Positions 9,402-18,739 of a stretch of 64,000 nucleotides of DNA are shown here, piece by piece. Position 1 is the stretch's first letter, and each line of letters opens with the position of its first letter. The translations under genes were made by a program, and so were the position numbers. Source of the stretch: JAJKIV01 sp036741775 (GTDB lineage Bacteria > Gemmatimonadota > Gemmatimonadetes > Gemmatimonadales > Gemmatimonadaceae). A model generated the notes under the pieces. That model ran no database searches. It was not told the origin of the DNA and worked only from the letters and a program-made list of their open reading frames with translations. The stretch spans positions 8,794 to 72,793 of the forward strand of contig DAINRQ010000022.1 in assembly GCA_036741775.1 (NCBI GenBank), read 5' to 3'.

Positions 9402-9749
9402 CTAGGTGGTAGCGGGGTTCGTCGCGCGAAGCGCTCGCCCGGCGAGCTCGACGAAGCGGTGCCACGACGTCGTCCCGGCCTGGAGCCGAGCGCGGCCAGC
9501 GCGCGCGAGACTGTAGTACTTGGCCTGGCGATTGTTCTCGGACACACCCCATTCGGCGGAGATGAGCCCGCGGCGCTCGAGGCGATGAAGCGCGGGGTAG
9601 AGCGTGCCTTCGCCGATGAGAAAGGCGTCGTCGGTGGCTTGCTCGATCCATTCGACGATGGCGTAACCATGTCGTGGTCCCCAGCTCACTGCCTTGAGGA
9701 TGAGCAGGTCGAGCGTACCGCGCATGAGGCTGACGTCGAGATCGTCCAT
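9402..9749 (-). CDS. PadR-family transcriptional regulator
   Basis: This winged-helix repressor has 115 residues from the ATG at 9749 (MDDLDVSLMRGTLDLLILKA). It shows the PadR hallmarks LRGTLDLLIL-like, HGYAIVEWI, EGTLYPALHRLERRGLI and a YY-SLARAG wing end. An earlier in-frame ATG at 9803 would add 18 atypical residues, and the shorter start fits the family length. It lies 18 bp upstream of the ADOP permease and is almost certainly co-transcribed with it. PadR/ADOP pairs generally act as stress-responsive repressor plus target. The ligand is unknown. Confidence 0.9.
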   Translation of the reverse strand: MDDLDVSLMRGTLDLLILKAVSWGPRHGYAIVEWIEQATDDAFLIGEGTLYPALHRLERRGLISAEWGVSENNRQAKYYSLARAGRARLQAGTTSWHRFVELAGRALRATNPATT

Positions 9750-9852
9750 TGCGGCCGGTGAGAGTAATACCGAGACGATAGCCTCACTCCCATCGCGACG
9801 CAAGGGGAAGCCGGCGTGCCGACTCCGCGCCCCGCCAGCCTTCGACGATCAG

Positions 9853-10719
9853 CTAACTACCGCGTCGCATCCCGAGTCGTTTCGCGACCAAACGGTCGAT
9901 CACCCTCGCAGGCAGCGCGAGCGGGATCGTCCAGTTCAGCAGGTGACGAGGCACGACAGCGTAGCACACGCGCGGCCGTCTCGCGGAGAGAGCCTTCCAT
10001 ACCACCTCGCCCACCGCGTCCGGTGGGAGGCCGCCGCGGCCGCTCCGCAACGCCATCGTGAGGAAGCGCGACGCCAGTGGGGCATACTCGGTGTCTGCAT
10101 AACGCAACGCGTCCGTCGCTTCCGCCTTGTCCCAGATCGGCGTGGCGACCGAGCCGGGATTGACGATGATCACGTCGATGCCGAACAGCATGAGCTCGCG
10201 ACGCAAGCTGTGCGACATCCCCTCGAGCGCGCGCTTCGACGCCGCGTAGGCGCCGAGGAACGGTGCACTGATACGGCCGGCGACGGAGCTGATGTTGACG
10301 ATGCGGCCTGGTTGGCCTGTACGCGTTCGATCGGTGCCGAGCAGCGGGGCGAACGCCTGCACCGCGGCGATCGCACCGAGGACGTTGATCTCGAGATGGC
10401 GTCGGATCTCGTCGAGCGGCTGGTGGATGAGCGGGCCGCCGACGGCGATGCCGGCGTTGTTCACGAGCCCCCACAGCCTGGCGTCGGCGAGCCGGTCAGC
10501 GACGATCGGGACCGCGGCGTGAACCGCGGCTTCGTCGGTCACGTCGAAGACGAGCGGCGTGAATGCCTCACCGAGCTCGACGCGCAAGCGGCTGGCATCG
10601 GCGGCACGCCTAACGCTTCCGAACACGTGGACGCCGCGAGCGATCAGTACCCGCGCCGTCGCGAAGCCAATACCGGTGGACGCGCCGGTCACGACGACCG
10701 CTCGCTGGGGGGGGCTCAC
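9853..10719 (-). CDS. Short-chain dehydrogenase/reductase
   Basis: This classical SDR has 288 residues with a GTG start. It has the cofactor motif TGASTGIG at residues 11-18, NNAG near 90, NISSVAG carrying the catalytic Ser, and Y158-x3-K162 (YAASK). An Arg soon after the Gly-rich motif (SVRR) suggests a preference for NADP(H). The substrate is unknown. It starts 9 bp after the stop of the upstream amidohydrolase and is probably translated from the same mRNA. The C-terminal extension (WTIPLALPARVIDRLVAKRL) is amphipathic and may touch the membrane. Confidence 0.85.
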   Translation of the reverse strand: MSPPQRAVVVTGASTGIGFATARVLIARGVHVFGSVRRAADASRLRVELGEAFTPLVFDVTDEAAVHAAVPIVADRLADARLWGLVNNAGIAVGGPLIHQPLDEIRRHLEINVLGAIAAVQAFAPLLGTDRTRTGQPGRIVNISSVAGRISAPFLGAYAASKRALEGMSHSLRRELMLFGIDVIIVNPGSVATPIWDKAEATDALRYADTEYAPLASRFLTMALRSGRGGLPPDAVGEVVWKALSARRPRVCYAVVPRHLLNWTIPLALPARVIDRLVAKRLGMRRGS

Positions 10720-10728
10720 GATGCGTCG

Positions 10729-12261
10729 CTACCGGCGCCGGAGAACGCGCCCCGGCCGGGCTCCCGACGTTGCGCCATTGGAATAGACGTTCACTCCGTT
10801 CACCCACACGCGCTCGATCCCGACGGACGTGACATGTGGTTCCCGCGGCGTCGCGCGGTCGATCACCGTCGCCGGATCGAACAGCACGAGGTCCGCGAAG
10901 ATGCCCGGTGCGATCCTGCCTCGGTCACGAATTCCGACATGCTCCGCCGCGAGCGACGTCATGCGCCGCACCGCTTCCTCCAGCGACATCACCTTCCGCT
11001 CGCGTACGTAAAGCCCAAGAAACCGGGGAAACGCCCCGAACCCGCGCGGATGCGGACCGTTCAACGCCCCATCGGTGCTCAGATTGGTATGCGGCCACTT
11101 CATGATCCGCTCGACATCCGCCTCGACCATGCTCGTCCCGATCACGCTCTGTGTCGACCGCCCCGTCGCTTTCCGCATCGCCTCCGACTCGCGAATGAGG
11201 TCGATCAGCGTCGTGACCGAATCCGTCCCGCGCAGCACCGCGATCTCGGCGATCGTCTTGCCCGCATACGAGGGGTTCGGATCGTAGCGTCCGAGCAGCA
11301 GCCCGCCCGGCGTGGACGTCTCGGTGAGCGCGAACTCCGCCGCCTGACGATTCTCGAAGTCGCGCTTCGGGAACAACACGGTCAGCGTCGAGTGCCAGTA
11401 GAGGTAGGGGTAGATGTCGGCCGTGATGTCCACGCCCTGCCCGCGCGCCGCGTCGAGCAGTGCCATGAGGCTATCCGCTCGTCCCCAGAGCGAGCGCATC
11501 GCGAGCTTCGCGTGCGAGATCTGCACTGGGAGCTTCGCCTCACGCCCGATCGCGATGATCTCGTCGATCGCCTGCCAGAACGCGTAGTCCTCGCTCCGGA
11601 TGTGGCTGATGTACCGTCCGCCAAACGACGCCGAGATCTTCGCGAGCGCGATGACCTCGGCGCGCTCGGAGTAGATGCCGGGGTCGTACTCGAGTCCCGT
11701 CGAGAGACCCAGGGCTCCCGCGCGCATCTCGCCGGCGAGGATCGCGCTCATGCGAGCGACTTCGGTCCCATTGGCGGCGCGTTTGAAGTCCTCGCCCATC
11801 ACGGAATCGCGGATGGAGCCGTGGCCGGCATACATGCCGACGTTCACCGCGGCGGGAGATTTCTCGAGCGCCGTTAAGAACGAAGCGAGCGGGAGCGGTG
11901 AGCCTCCGTCCTGGCCGCCTATAATGGTAGTGATTCCCTGAGACACGACCGCAAGCGCGTCGGGGCGGTCGTCGAGTCCACCATCCGCGTGCGAGTGCGT
12001 GTCGATGAACCCCGGGGCGAGCGCCAGGCCGTGAGCGTCGATGACCGTCTCGCCAGGGCGAGGGGTGAGATCGCCGACGGCGGCAATGCGATCACCTTCG
12101 ACCCGTACTGCGGCGCGTCGGGGCGGTGCTCCCGTACCGTCGATGACGACGGCGTTGGTGACGAGGACGCCGCCTTCTGCGGGCGTAGGTGTAGCCGATG
12201 GCGCACACGCGGCGACGAAAGCACCAAGTCCGAAAGAAACCGCGAGACGAATACGTGACAT
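10729..12261 (-). CDS. D-aminoacylase-like amidohydrolase lipoprotein
   Basis: A lipoprotein signal (MSRIRLAVSFGLGAFVAACA) precedes an amidohydrolase fold of about 510 residues in all. It has the N-terminal beta strands ending APGFIDTHSHADG (metal ligands HxH), STGLEYDPGIY, HIRSEDYAF and ISHAK, and a late STDGAL carrying the catalytic Asp. These are features of N-acyl-D-amino-acid deacylases, which release D-amino acids from N-acylated forms; the exact substrate is not certain. The ATG at 12261 is chosen because the signal peptide begins there. The gene is divergent from the one at 12493 and is the likely first gene of an operon with the SDR gene. Confidence 0.85.
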   Translation of the reverse strand: MSRIRLAVSFGLGAFVAACAPSATPTPAEGGVLVTNAVVIDGTGAPPRRAAVRVEGDRIAAVGDLTPRPGETVIDAHGLALAPGFIDTHSHADGGLDDRPDALAVVSQGITTIIGGQDGGSPLPLASFLTALEKSPAAVNVGMYAGHGSIRDSVMGEDFKRAANGTEVARMSAILAGEMRAGALGLSTGLEYDPGIYSERAEVIALAKISASFGGRYISHIRSEDYAFWQAIDEIIAIGREAKLPVQISHAKLAMRSLWGRADSLMALLDAARGQGVDITADIYPYLYWHSTLTVLFPKRDFENRQAAEFALTETSTPGGLLLGRYDPNPSYAGKTIAEIAVLRGTDSVTTLIDLIRESEAMRKATGRSTQSVIGTSMVEADVERIMKWPHTNLSTDGALNGPHPRGFGAFPRFLGLYVRERKVMSLEEAVRRMTSLAAEHVGIRDRGRIAPGIFADLVLFDPATVIDRATPREPHVTSVGIERVWVNGVNVYSNGATSGARPGRVLRRR

Positions 12262-12492
12262 GATTCGATGAGGTGGCTGACGCCAATCGCGCCGATGCGT
12301 CTTGGCCTGTTCGAGAAGATTCCTCATCACTCGCTCGGCGGGTAGCCCCACTTCGCGGGCACCGGGATCGGAAGGGCAGACTGCGCTCGAAATGGCACGG
12401 AACGCGGAATGGCAACCGGGCTTGCCACTGGGTGCCCCCTACGCGAGAGTTGAGTGGCTCACCCGGTTCCACTCAGTCCCGAGCGACCATCC

Positions 12493-14517
12493 ATGAACGT
12501 CTTTTCCGTCATCATTCTCGCCACGCTGCAGGCTCAAACGCCTGGGCAGGCCCAGCAGGCAACGCTCCCCCCTTCGCCCATCGCGAGACTGGTCGTCACA
12601 CCGGCCAAGCCGACCATGATCGCCCGTGACACGCTCCAGCTGAGTGCGCAGGCGCTCGACGCGAGCGGGCGCCCGGTCGAGAACGTACGGTACCGGTACG
12701 TTCAGTCCGGCGGCGCACGGTTCGAGGGACGGGTCGATAGCACGGGGCTGGTGCGCTCCGGCTCGACGGGCACCATTCCGGTTACGGTCGTCGCGCTCGT
12801 CCCCGGCACTCGGCCCGTGACGCAGGTCGTCGAGGTGAAGATGCTGCCGGGCCCCGCTGCGAGCATCGCCATCGATGCCGCGCCGCAGAAGGTCGTCGTC
12901 GGCCAGCAGATGCTGCTCACCGGCACCGCGTACTCCGCCGCCGGCGACCAGCGGTCCGACAAGCTCGCGTGGCGCAGCTCCGCACCTAACGTGGCGCGCG
13001 TCACGAACGACGGGCGCCTCACCGCCGTCGCGCCGGGCCGAGCAACGATCACCGCAAGCGCCGGGCAGGCGTCGGCGCCACTCACGGTCAACGTCGTCGC
13101 GAACACCATTGCGTCGATGGACATCACGCCGGGCACCGTTGCCGCTCGGACCGGCGATGTCCTGCGCTTCACGATCACGCCCAAGGATGCGCAGGGTCGG
13201 ACGATCGAGGGCCTGACGCCGACATGGACGTTCTCGCCCGGTCAGGGACTCATCGAGCCGGACGGTGCGTTCGTGGGATACGAGGCTCGGGCCTACACCG
13301 TGATGGCGACCATCGGCAACCGTGTCGCGCAGGCAACGGTGACGCTCGCGCACCGCGACGCGCGCCGGCCAGCGACGGTCCTCGGCCGGCTGCCGCGCAC
13401 GCGCTTCCGCACCGAGGAAGTCTGGATCCATCCGAACGGCCGGTACGCCTACCTCGGCTCCGGCGGCGGCGGCGACGTCATGTACACCATCGACGTCAGC
13501 AACCCCGAGAACCCCGTCGTCACCGACTCGATCGTCGCGAACACGCGGCGCGTGAACGACGTGATGACGACGCCGGACGGGAAGTTCCTCGTTTTCACGC
13601 GTGAGGGCGCGAGCGACCGGAAGAACGGCATCGTGATCTGCTCGCTCGAGGACCCTGCGCACCCGAAGCCGATCGCCGAGTTCACCGAAGGGGTCACGGC
13701 CGGCGTCCACTCGGCGTTCATCTACAAGCAGGACAAGTTCGGCACGCACATCTACCTCACGAACGACGGCACTGGTGCGCTGCACGTCATCGACATCAAT
13801 GATCCGTACAAGCCAAAGGAAGTCGCGCAGTGGAAGACCGATCGTCCCGACGCGGGACGCTCGCTCCACGACATCGATCTTCGGGATGGGCTGCTCTACG
13901 CGAGCTACTGGAACGACGGGCTCGTGGTACTGGACGTGGGCAACGGGATGAAGGGCGGCTCGCCGTCGAATCCCCAGCTCGTGTCGCAGTTCAAGTACGA
14001 TCTGAACGACCTGTATCGGCAGGTCGAGCTCACTGGCGGCCCGGGGTTCATTCGCGGCACGCACACGGCGTGGCGTCACAAGAACTACGTCTTCATCGCC
14101 GACGAGGTCTTCCCTGCCACGGGGGTGAAGGGAGCGAAGGATGCGGCCGAAGGACGCGCGTACGGCCGCCTGCAGGTGGTGGACGTCTCGAACATCGAGA
14201 AGCCGCGCGTGGTCGCATTCTACGAGCCGGAGTACGGCGGCGTGCATAACGTGTGGGTCGCCGGCGACACGCTCTACATGGGGGCCTATAACGCAGGCTT
14301 CCGCGCGTTCGACATCTCCGGCGAGCTGAGAGGCGACCTGCGTGCGCAGGAGCGCGAGATGGTGCACGTCCACACGGGCGACATGGACGGGCACATCAAG
14401 AACGCGCCGGATACATGGGGTGTGGTGGTGAAGGACGGCCTCGCGTACGTGAACGACAACAACAACGGGCTCTGGATCATTCGCATTGAGCCGAAGAAGC
14501 CTGATGTGGTTCCGTAG
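12493..14517 (+). CDS. Secreted LVIVD-repeat beta-propeller protein with Big-2-like domains
   Basis: The 674-residue exported protein has a short hydrophobic start (MNVFSVIILATLQAQ). Bacterial-Ig-like (Big-2) segments follow at about 30-290 (for example LAWRSSAPNVARVTNDGRLT). The C-terminal half is a propeller of LVIVD-type blades (MYTIDVSNPENPVVTDSI, LHVIDINDPYKPKEVAQW, LQVVDVSNIEKPRVVAFYE). Such proteins are extracellular or surface-associated binding modules; no catalytic site is visible. The ATG at 12493 starts the signal sequence. A YVTN-type propeller protein follows directly, so the pair may be co-expressed. An antisense frame of similar length is rejected because it lacks any domain. 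Confidence 0.8.
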   Translation: MNVFSVIILATLQAQTPGQAQQATLPPSPIARLVVTPAKPTMIARDTLQLSAQALDASGRPVENVRYRYVQSGGARFEGRVDSTGLVRSGSTGTIPVTVVALVPGTRPVTQVVEVKMLPGPAASIAIDAAPQKVVVGQQMLLTGTAYSAAGDQRSDKLAWRSSAPNVARVTNDGRLTAVAPGRATITASAGQASAPLTVNVVANTIASMDITPGTVAARTGDVLRFTITPKDAQGRTIEGLTPTWTFSPGQGLIEPDGAFVGYEARAYTVMATIGNRVAQATVTLAHRDARRPATVLGRLPRTRFRTEEVWIHPNGRYAYLGSGGGGDVMYTIDVSNPENPVVTDSIVANTRRVNDVMTTPDGKFLVFTREGASDRKNGIVICSLEDPAHPKPIAEFTEGVTAGVHSAFIYKQDKFGTHIYLTNDGTGALHVIDINDPYKPKEVAQWKTDRPDAGRSLHDIDLRDGLLYASYWNDGLVVLDVGNGMKGGSPSNPQLVSQFKYDLNDLYRQVELTGGPGFIRGTHTAWRHKNYVFIADEVFPATGVKGAKDAAEGRAYGRLQVVDVSNIEKPRVVAFYEPEYGGVHNVWVAGDTLYMGAYNAGFRAFDISGELRGDLRAQEREMVHVHTGDMDGHIKNAPDTWGVVVKDGLAYVNDNNNGLWIIRIEPKKPDVVP

Positions 14518-14521
14518 CGTG

Positions 14522-14646
14522 GTCATTCCGAGCGAAGCCGCGAAGCGGCGGAGTCGAGGAATCGCACTCGGCCCGAAAGAGAGGCTCTCTACCGGGATGG
14601 CAGCGATTCCTCGACTCCGCGCCTTCGGCGCTTCGCTCGGAATGAC
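14522..14646. repeat. Palindromic repeat, family B, copy 2, running into a gene
   Basis: The outer arms GTCATTCCGAGCGAAGC and GCTTCGCTCGGAATGAC enclose GAGTCGAGGAATCGC and GCGATTCCTCGACTC. A CCCGAAAGAGAGGCTCTCTA core lies in the middle. The right arm is read through by the next gene and codes for most of its N-terminus. Confidence 0.85.
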
Positions 14647-15760
14647 AACTGTCCTCGCGACCGCCGTGCACGCCCAGGCCCCCGACCGCGACTACACCGT
14701 CCTCGTCGCGTCCGAGGCCGTGGACGTCATCACGCGCGTGACGTTCGGCCCCGGGGCCGGACCAACACTCGCCAGGGTCGAGGGAACGACGAAGGTCGGG
14801 ATCAACCCCATGGACCCCGACGGCCCGCACGGCGTCGCGCTCTCGCCCGACGGGCGCCACTACTACGTGACGACCGCGCACGGGGTCCCGTTCGGCTACC
14901 TCTGGAAGATCGACACGAAAACGAACGAGACGTTAGGCAACGTCGAGCTCGGCAACTTCCCCGCGACCGCGCAGGTCACGCCCGACGGCGGGTTCGTCTA
15001 CGTCGTGAACTTCAACCTGCACGGCGAGATGGTGCCGTCGAGCGTCAGCGTCGTGAGCACCGACCCATTCATCGAGGTCGCGCGCATCCAGACGTGCACG
15101 ATGCCGCACGGCTCCCGCATCAACAGCGCGGGCACCAAGCACTACTCGGCGTGCATGATGGATGACATGGTGGTCGAGATCGACACGAGAGAGCTCGCGG
15201 TCTCGCGCCACTTCATGCTGAAGAAAGGCAGCGAGCATGGCGAGACAGGTGCCCCACACAGCCATACGATGCCCGCCGGTGGCGACCACGCTGGTCACGG
15301 CATGGCAGCGCCAAAGCCGGGCGATGTCGGATGCTCGCCGACGTGGGCGCAGCCGTCGCCCGACGGACGGAGCATCTTCGTCGCGTGCAACAAGTCGAAC
15401 GACATCGTGGAGATCGACGCGACCGCGTGGACCATGAAGCGGCGCATCCCGGCGGGTGATGGCGTCTACAACCTCGCCACGACGCATGACGGGAAGTTGC
15501 TCATCGCCACGAACAAGCGCGGCAAGTCGGTGTCGATCATCGATGTCACGTCCGGCAAGGAGCTCGGCCGCGTCGCCACGCGTCGCCCCGTGGTGCACGG
15601 CGCGGTCGTGTCGGCGGACGATCGTTACGCATTCATCTCGGTCGAGGGAATCGGCTCCGAGCCGGGGACGGTCGAGATGATCGACCTCCGCACGCGACAG
15701 CGCGTGGCGAGCGCCGACGTGGGGCAGATGGCGGGGGGGATCGACGTTCTGCGCAACTAG
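14597..15760 (+). CDS. Secreted YVTN-type beta-propeller protein with a His/Met-rich loop
   Basis: This protein of about 387 residues is built of 40-residue YVTN-like blades (GVALSPDGRHYYVTT, AQVTPDGGFVYVVNF, NLATTHDGKLLIATNKRG). It is presumably exported. A loop at about residues 210-235 is rich in His and Met (EHGETGAPHSHTMPAGGDH, then AGHGM), a pattern typical of metal, often copper, binding. The 5' end is unusual: the only plausible starts, ATG 14597 or ATG 14642, lie in or at the end of a palindromic repeat. The signal-like MAAIPRLRAFGASLGMTTVL is therefore largely repeat-encoded, ending at VHAQA. No ribosome-binding site is evident at either start. Confidence 0.7.
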   Translation: MAAIPRLRAFGASLGMTTVLATAVHAQAPDRDYTVLVASEAVDVITRVTFGPGAGPTLARVEGTTKVGINPMDPDGPHGVALSPDGRHYYVTTAHGVPFGYLWKIDTKTNETLGNVELGNFPATAQVTPDGGFVYVVNFNLHGEMVPSSVSVVSTDPFIEVARIQTCTMPHGSRINSAGTKHYSACMMDDMVVEIDTRELAVSRHFMLKKGSEHGETGAPHSHTMPAGGDHAGHGMAAPKPGDVGCSPTWAQPSPDGRSIFVACNKSNDIVEIDATAWTMKRRIPAGDGVYNLATTHDGKLLIATNKRGKSVSIIDVTSGKELGRVATRRPVVHGAVVSADDRYAFISVEGIGSEPGTVEMIDLRTRQRVASADVGQMAGGIDVLRN

Positions 15761-15848
15761 GCTCCGAGCGTCATGGCGAAACTGACCGTCAATGGGATGG
15801 CCGAGTCTCTCCACGCTTCGAGCATCGCGACCTGTCCGGAACGGCAAG

Positions 15849-16062
15849 AGACAGGATGGACAGGATGAACAGGATGACGAAGATGACTCGGGCGGCAGCA
15901 GCGTTGGCCTCTCGAGCGGCCTGAAAGAGAAGAGGGAACGGCCGCCCGGGACGCCATCGCCCCCGAGAGGCGTTCCCCTGTCATTTCAGGCCGCTGGCTC
16001 GAGCGACGCTGCCGCCGCGTAGGCCATCTTGGTAATCCTGTTCATCCTGTCCATCCTGTCTC
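15849..16062. repeat. Long inverted repeat, family D (GACAGGATGGACAGGATGAA), copy 1
   Basis: The left arm GACAGGATGGACAGGATGAA, AAGATGACTCGGGCGGCAGC and GAGCGGCCTGAAA is mirrored by TTTCAGGCCGCTGGCTCGAG, GCTGCCGCCGC, CATCTTGG and TCATCCTGTCCATCCTGTC. The centre is GGGAACGGCCGCCCGGGACG facing GGCGTTCCCC. A second copy is at 33748-33961. Confidence 0.85.
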
Positions 16063-16183
16063 ACGCAGTCCAGTTGACCCGTCCTGTCCGATGAGACTCG
16101 ACCCGCCACGAAGAGCCGGTTCAAAGGTCCACCAGCGCTCGACCCGCGCGCCGCGGCTCGGAGCCTGGGAAGTGCGCTCGAAC

Positions 16184-16210
16184 GATGATATTCGACTCTG
16201 ACCCCAATTA
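16184..16210. repeat. Short repeat E (GATATTCGACTCTGACCCCAA), copy 1
   Basis: The 27-bp sequence is identical to 35005-35031 and close to 34015-34039. It ends eight bases before the ATG of the permease at 16219, so its terminal AATTAGG-like end overlaps the place where a ribosome-binding site would be. Words of this type (GGGGTCAGA and complement) resemble REP-type ends, an inference from general knowledge; no transposase is in the window. Confidence 0.75.
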
Positions 16211-16218
16211 GGCGGCGC

Positions 16219-18660
16219 ATGTCCACCCTTCTGACCGACCTCCGCTACGCCGTTCGCGTTCTGCTCAAGAAACCCGCGTTCACCGCCATTGCGGTCCTGA
16301 CCCTCGCCCTCGGAATCGGACTGAACACCGCCGTGTTCTCCGCAATCGAGGCGATGATCCTCCGGCCGCTCCCGGGCGTCCGTGACGCCGACCGGCTCGT
16401 CCAGCTCTACCGCACCTATCCAGGGGGATTCGACTACGGCTCGAACTCCGTCCCCCACTACCTCGATATCCGCGAGCGCGCCACCGACGTCTTCTCGGGT
16501 GTGACCGCGTGGGACTACGCGCCGATCAGCCTCTCGTCAGGCGGCGAGACGCAGCGCGTCATGGGGCAGATCGTCTCGGCGAACTTCTTCTCGGTGCTCG
16601 GCGTCAGCGCCGAGCGCGGGCGAGTATTCGTAAGCGAGGAGGACAGGAGCCCGGGCGCACACCCGGTCACGGTACTGAGTCACGCCGCATGGCAGGGATT
16701 GTTCGGCGGCGATCCTCAGATCGTTGGGCAAACGGTGACGCTGAACGGACTCCGCTACACGATCATTGGTGTGACGCCCGCCGATTTCACGGGGCCGCTT
16801 CCGCTCGCGCCCCCAACGTTGTGGGTTCCGCTCATGCAGATTGGTCAGATCGTTCCGGGCGGCGCCGAGCGACTGACCGAGCGCGGGTCGAACTCGATGC
16901 GGTTGCTCGCGCGACTCGGTGATGGCGTAACGGTAGACCAGGCGCGCGACCGAATGAAAGCCGTCGTCACGGCAATGCGCGAGCAGCACCCCCAACATTA
17001 CGAGGATTCCGGTATCCTGCTCGTTCCGCAGAGCGACGCCGGGATCCATCCGCAGTTCCGCGCCGCACAGGTCGGGATGTCGTCGGTCGTGATGGCCGTG
17101 GTCGTCATGCTGCTGCTGATCGCGTGCGTGAACGTCGCGAATCTGTTCCTCGCCCGTGCCGGCGACCGTGCTCGCGAAATGGCGGTGCGGTTGAGCCTTG
17201 GCGCGCAACGGGGGCAACTCGTCAGGCAACTGCTCACCGAGAGCCTCGTGTTTGCGGCGGTCGCCGGCGCCGCCGGGCTGCTCCTCGCCTGGTGGGCAGT
17301 CGACCTGGCGAACGGCATTCGCCTGCCGATCGATTTCCCGTTCGACCCGGGCCTTCGCCTGAGCGTTCCGGTGCTGCTCTTCACGCTCGGGCTGTCTCTC
17401 GTGACTGGCATGCTGTTCGGCCTCGCGCCCGCGCTGCAGGCGACCAAGCCGGCGCTGGTGCCCGCGCTCAAGGGTGCGGCGCCGTCGGGGGGCCCGCGCT
17501 CGCGAACGAGTCGCGCGCTCGTCGTCGCACAGATGGCGCTCTCGATCATCCTGCTGGTTTGCGCAGGGCTGTTTCTGCGCAACATTCGCGCGGCGATGAC
17601 GATCGACAAAGGGTTCACGAGCGACAACCTGTTGCTCGCCGCCGTGGATCCCGGACTTCAAGGGTACAGCCGTGCGCGAACGGAGGAGTTCTACCGCCGG
17701 CTCGGCGAGCGACTCCGTGCGGCGCCGGGTGTGAGGGCGGTGGCCTTCGGTGAGATGGTGCCACTCAGTCTCTCGGATCAGCAGCGTGGCGTGTCGATCC
17801 CCGGATACACGCCATCGGCGAACGAGAACATGAGCATCGACTACAACATCGTCGGCCCGGATTACTTCGACGCGATGGGCATCCCGCTGCTCAGCGGCCG
17901 TGGGATCACGGCGCAGGATGACAGCGTCGCGCCCGGCGCCGTCGTGGTGAATCGACAGTTCGCCCGCCGGTTCTTTCGCGAGGCGAATCCCGTTGGTCGG
18001 ACGGTGCACGCCGACGGGCGTGACTTCACGGTCGTCGGCCTCGTGCCTAACGGTAAGTACCGCACGCTGGGTGAGGAGCCGCGCGCGTACCTCTACTTCC
18101 CGCAAGCCCAGCTGTGGGAACCGTCGATGGTCGTTCACCTCCGGACGTCCGGTGACCCGGCGGCGCTGGCGCCGGTCGTTCGCGCGGAGGTGGCGGCGCT
18201 CGACCCGGACCTTCCGGTGTCGAACCTCCGGACCATGAACAACCACCTCGGCATCTCACTCCTGCCCGCGCGACTCGCCGGTTCAGTGCTCGGCATCTTC
18301 GGGGCGCTGGGGCTTCTGCTCGCCGCCGTGGGCATGTACGGGGTGATGTCGTACTCGGTGTCGCAGCGCCGCCGTGAGATCGGGATCCGCGTGGCGATCG
18401 GCGCCGCACGGTCGCAGGTCCTGTCTCTCGTCATGGGCCAGGGGCTCAAGCTCGCGGCGCTCGGCACGGTGATCGGCCTCGCGGGCGCGCTCGGAGGGTG
18501 GCGTCTCGTGCGCGGGATGCTCTACGGCGCGACCGGTATCGACGTCGCGACGTTCGTAGGGGTCCCGGCTATCCTGATCGTCGTCGCCGCGCTCGCCACC
18601 TGGCTGCCGGCGCGTCGAGCGGCAGCCGTGGACCCGATGGTTTCGTTGAGGCAGGACTGA
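16219..18660 (+). CDS. ADOP-type MacB/FtsX permease
   Basis: This 813-residue protein has two MacB-PCD/FtsX units. It begins LLTDLRYAVRVLLKKPAFTA with the first transmembrane helix at about 22-44 and the motif ALGIGLNTAVFSAI. The periplasmic domain at about 45-265 is followed by three helices from about 288. The second unit starts with SRALVVAQMALSIILLVCAG near 435 and ends WLPARRAAAVDPMVSLRQD, the canonical ADOP tail. It lacks the N-terminal prefix of the copy at 6600. No regulator or ATPase is adjacent. Repeat E abuts the start codon and a terminator-like hairpin follows. Confidence 0.85.
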   Translation: MSTLLTDLRYAVRVLLKKPAFTAIAVLTLALGIGLNTAVFSAIEAMILRPLPGVRDADRLVQLYRTYPGGFDYGSNSVPHYLDIRERATDVFSGVTAWDYAPISLSSGGETQRVMGQIVSANFFSVLGVSAERGRVFVSEEDRSPGAHPVTVLSHAAWQGLFGGDPQIVGQTVTLNGLRYTIIGVTPADFTGPLPLAPPTLWVPLMQIGQIVPGGAERLTERGSNSMRLLARLGDGVTVDQARDRMKAVVTAMREQHPQHYEDSGILLVPQSDAGIHPQFRAAQVGMSSVVMAVVVMLLLIACVNVANLFLARAGDRAREMAVRLSLGAQRGQLVRQLLTESLVFAAVAGAAGLLLAWWAVDLANGIRLPIDFPFDPGLRLSVPVLLFTLGLSLVTGMLFGLAPALQATKPALVPALKGAAPSGGPRSRTSRALVVAQMALSIILLVCAGLFLRNIRAAMTIDKGFTSDNLLLAAVDPGLQGYSRARTEEFYRRLGERLRAAPGVRAVAFGEMVPLSLSDQQRGVSIPGYTPSANENMSIDYNIVGPDYFDAMGIPLLSGRGITAQDDSVAPGAVVVNRQFARRFFREANPVGRTVHADGRDFTVVGLVPNGKYRTLGEEPRAYLYFPQAQLWEPSMVVHLRTSGDPAALAPVVRAEVAALDPDLPVSNLRTMNNHLGISLLPARLAGSVLGIFGALGLLLAAVGMYGVMSYSVSQRRREIGIRVAIGAARSQVLSLVMGQGLKLAALGTVIGLAGALGGWRLVRGMLYGATGIDVATFVGVPAILIVVAALATWLPARRAAAVDPMVSLRQD

Positions 18661-18666
18661 GGGAGC

Positions 18667-18702
18667 GGGAACCGAGAGCCTCCCGCGCGGGTCTCGGTTC
18701 CC
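18667..18702 (+). terminator. Hairpin after the ADOP permease gene
   Basis: An 11-bp perfect stem, GGGAACCGAGA (18667-18677) against TCTCGGTTCCC (18692-18702), lies a few bases after the stop codon. It has no T-run, so it may work with Rho or as a 3'-end stabiliser. Confidence 0.5.
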
Positions 18703-18739
18703 GGTTCCCCGTTCCCGGGTTTGAGGTGTAGTAGTACGT

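Noticed and set aside
9694..11877. A 727-codon plus-strand frame opposite the PadR, SDR and D-aminoacylase genes
   Set aside because: The three minus-strand genes have complete family motifs; the plus-strand frame has none.
12439..14526. A 695-codon minus-strand frame opposite the LVIVD-repeat gene
   Set aside because: Its composition (R, H, V, D repeats) is that of an antisense shadow, and the plus strand gives a coherent secreted propeller.
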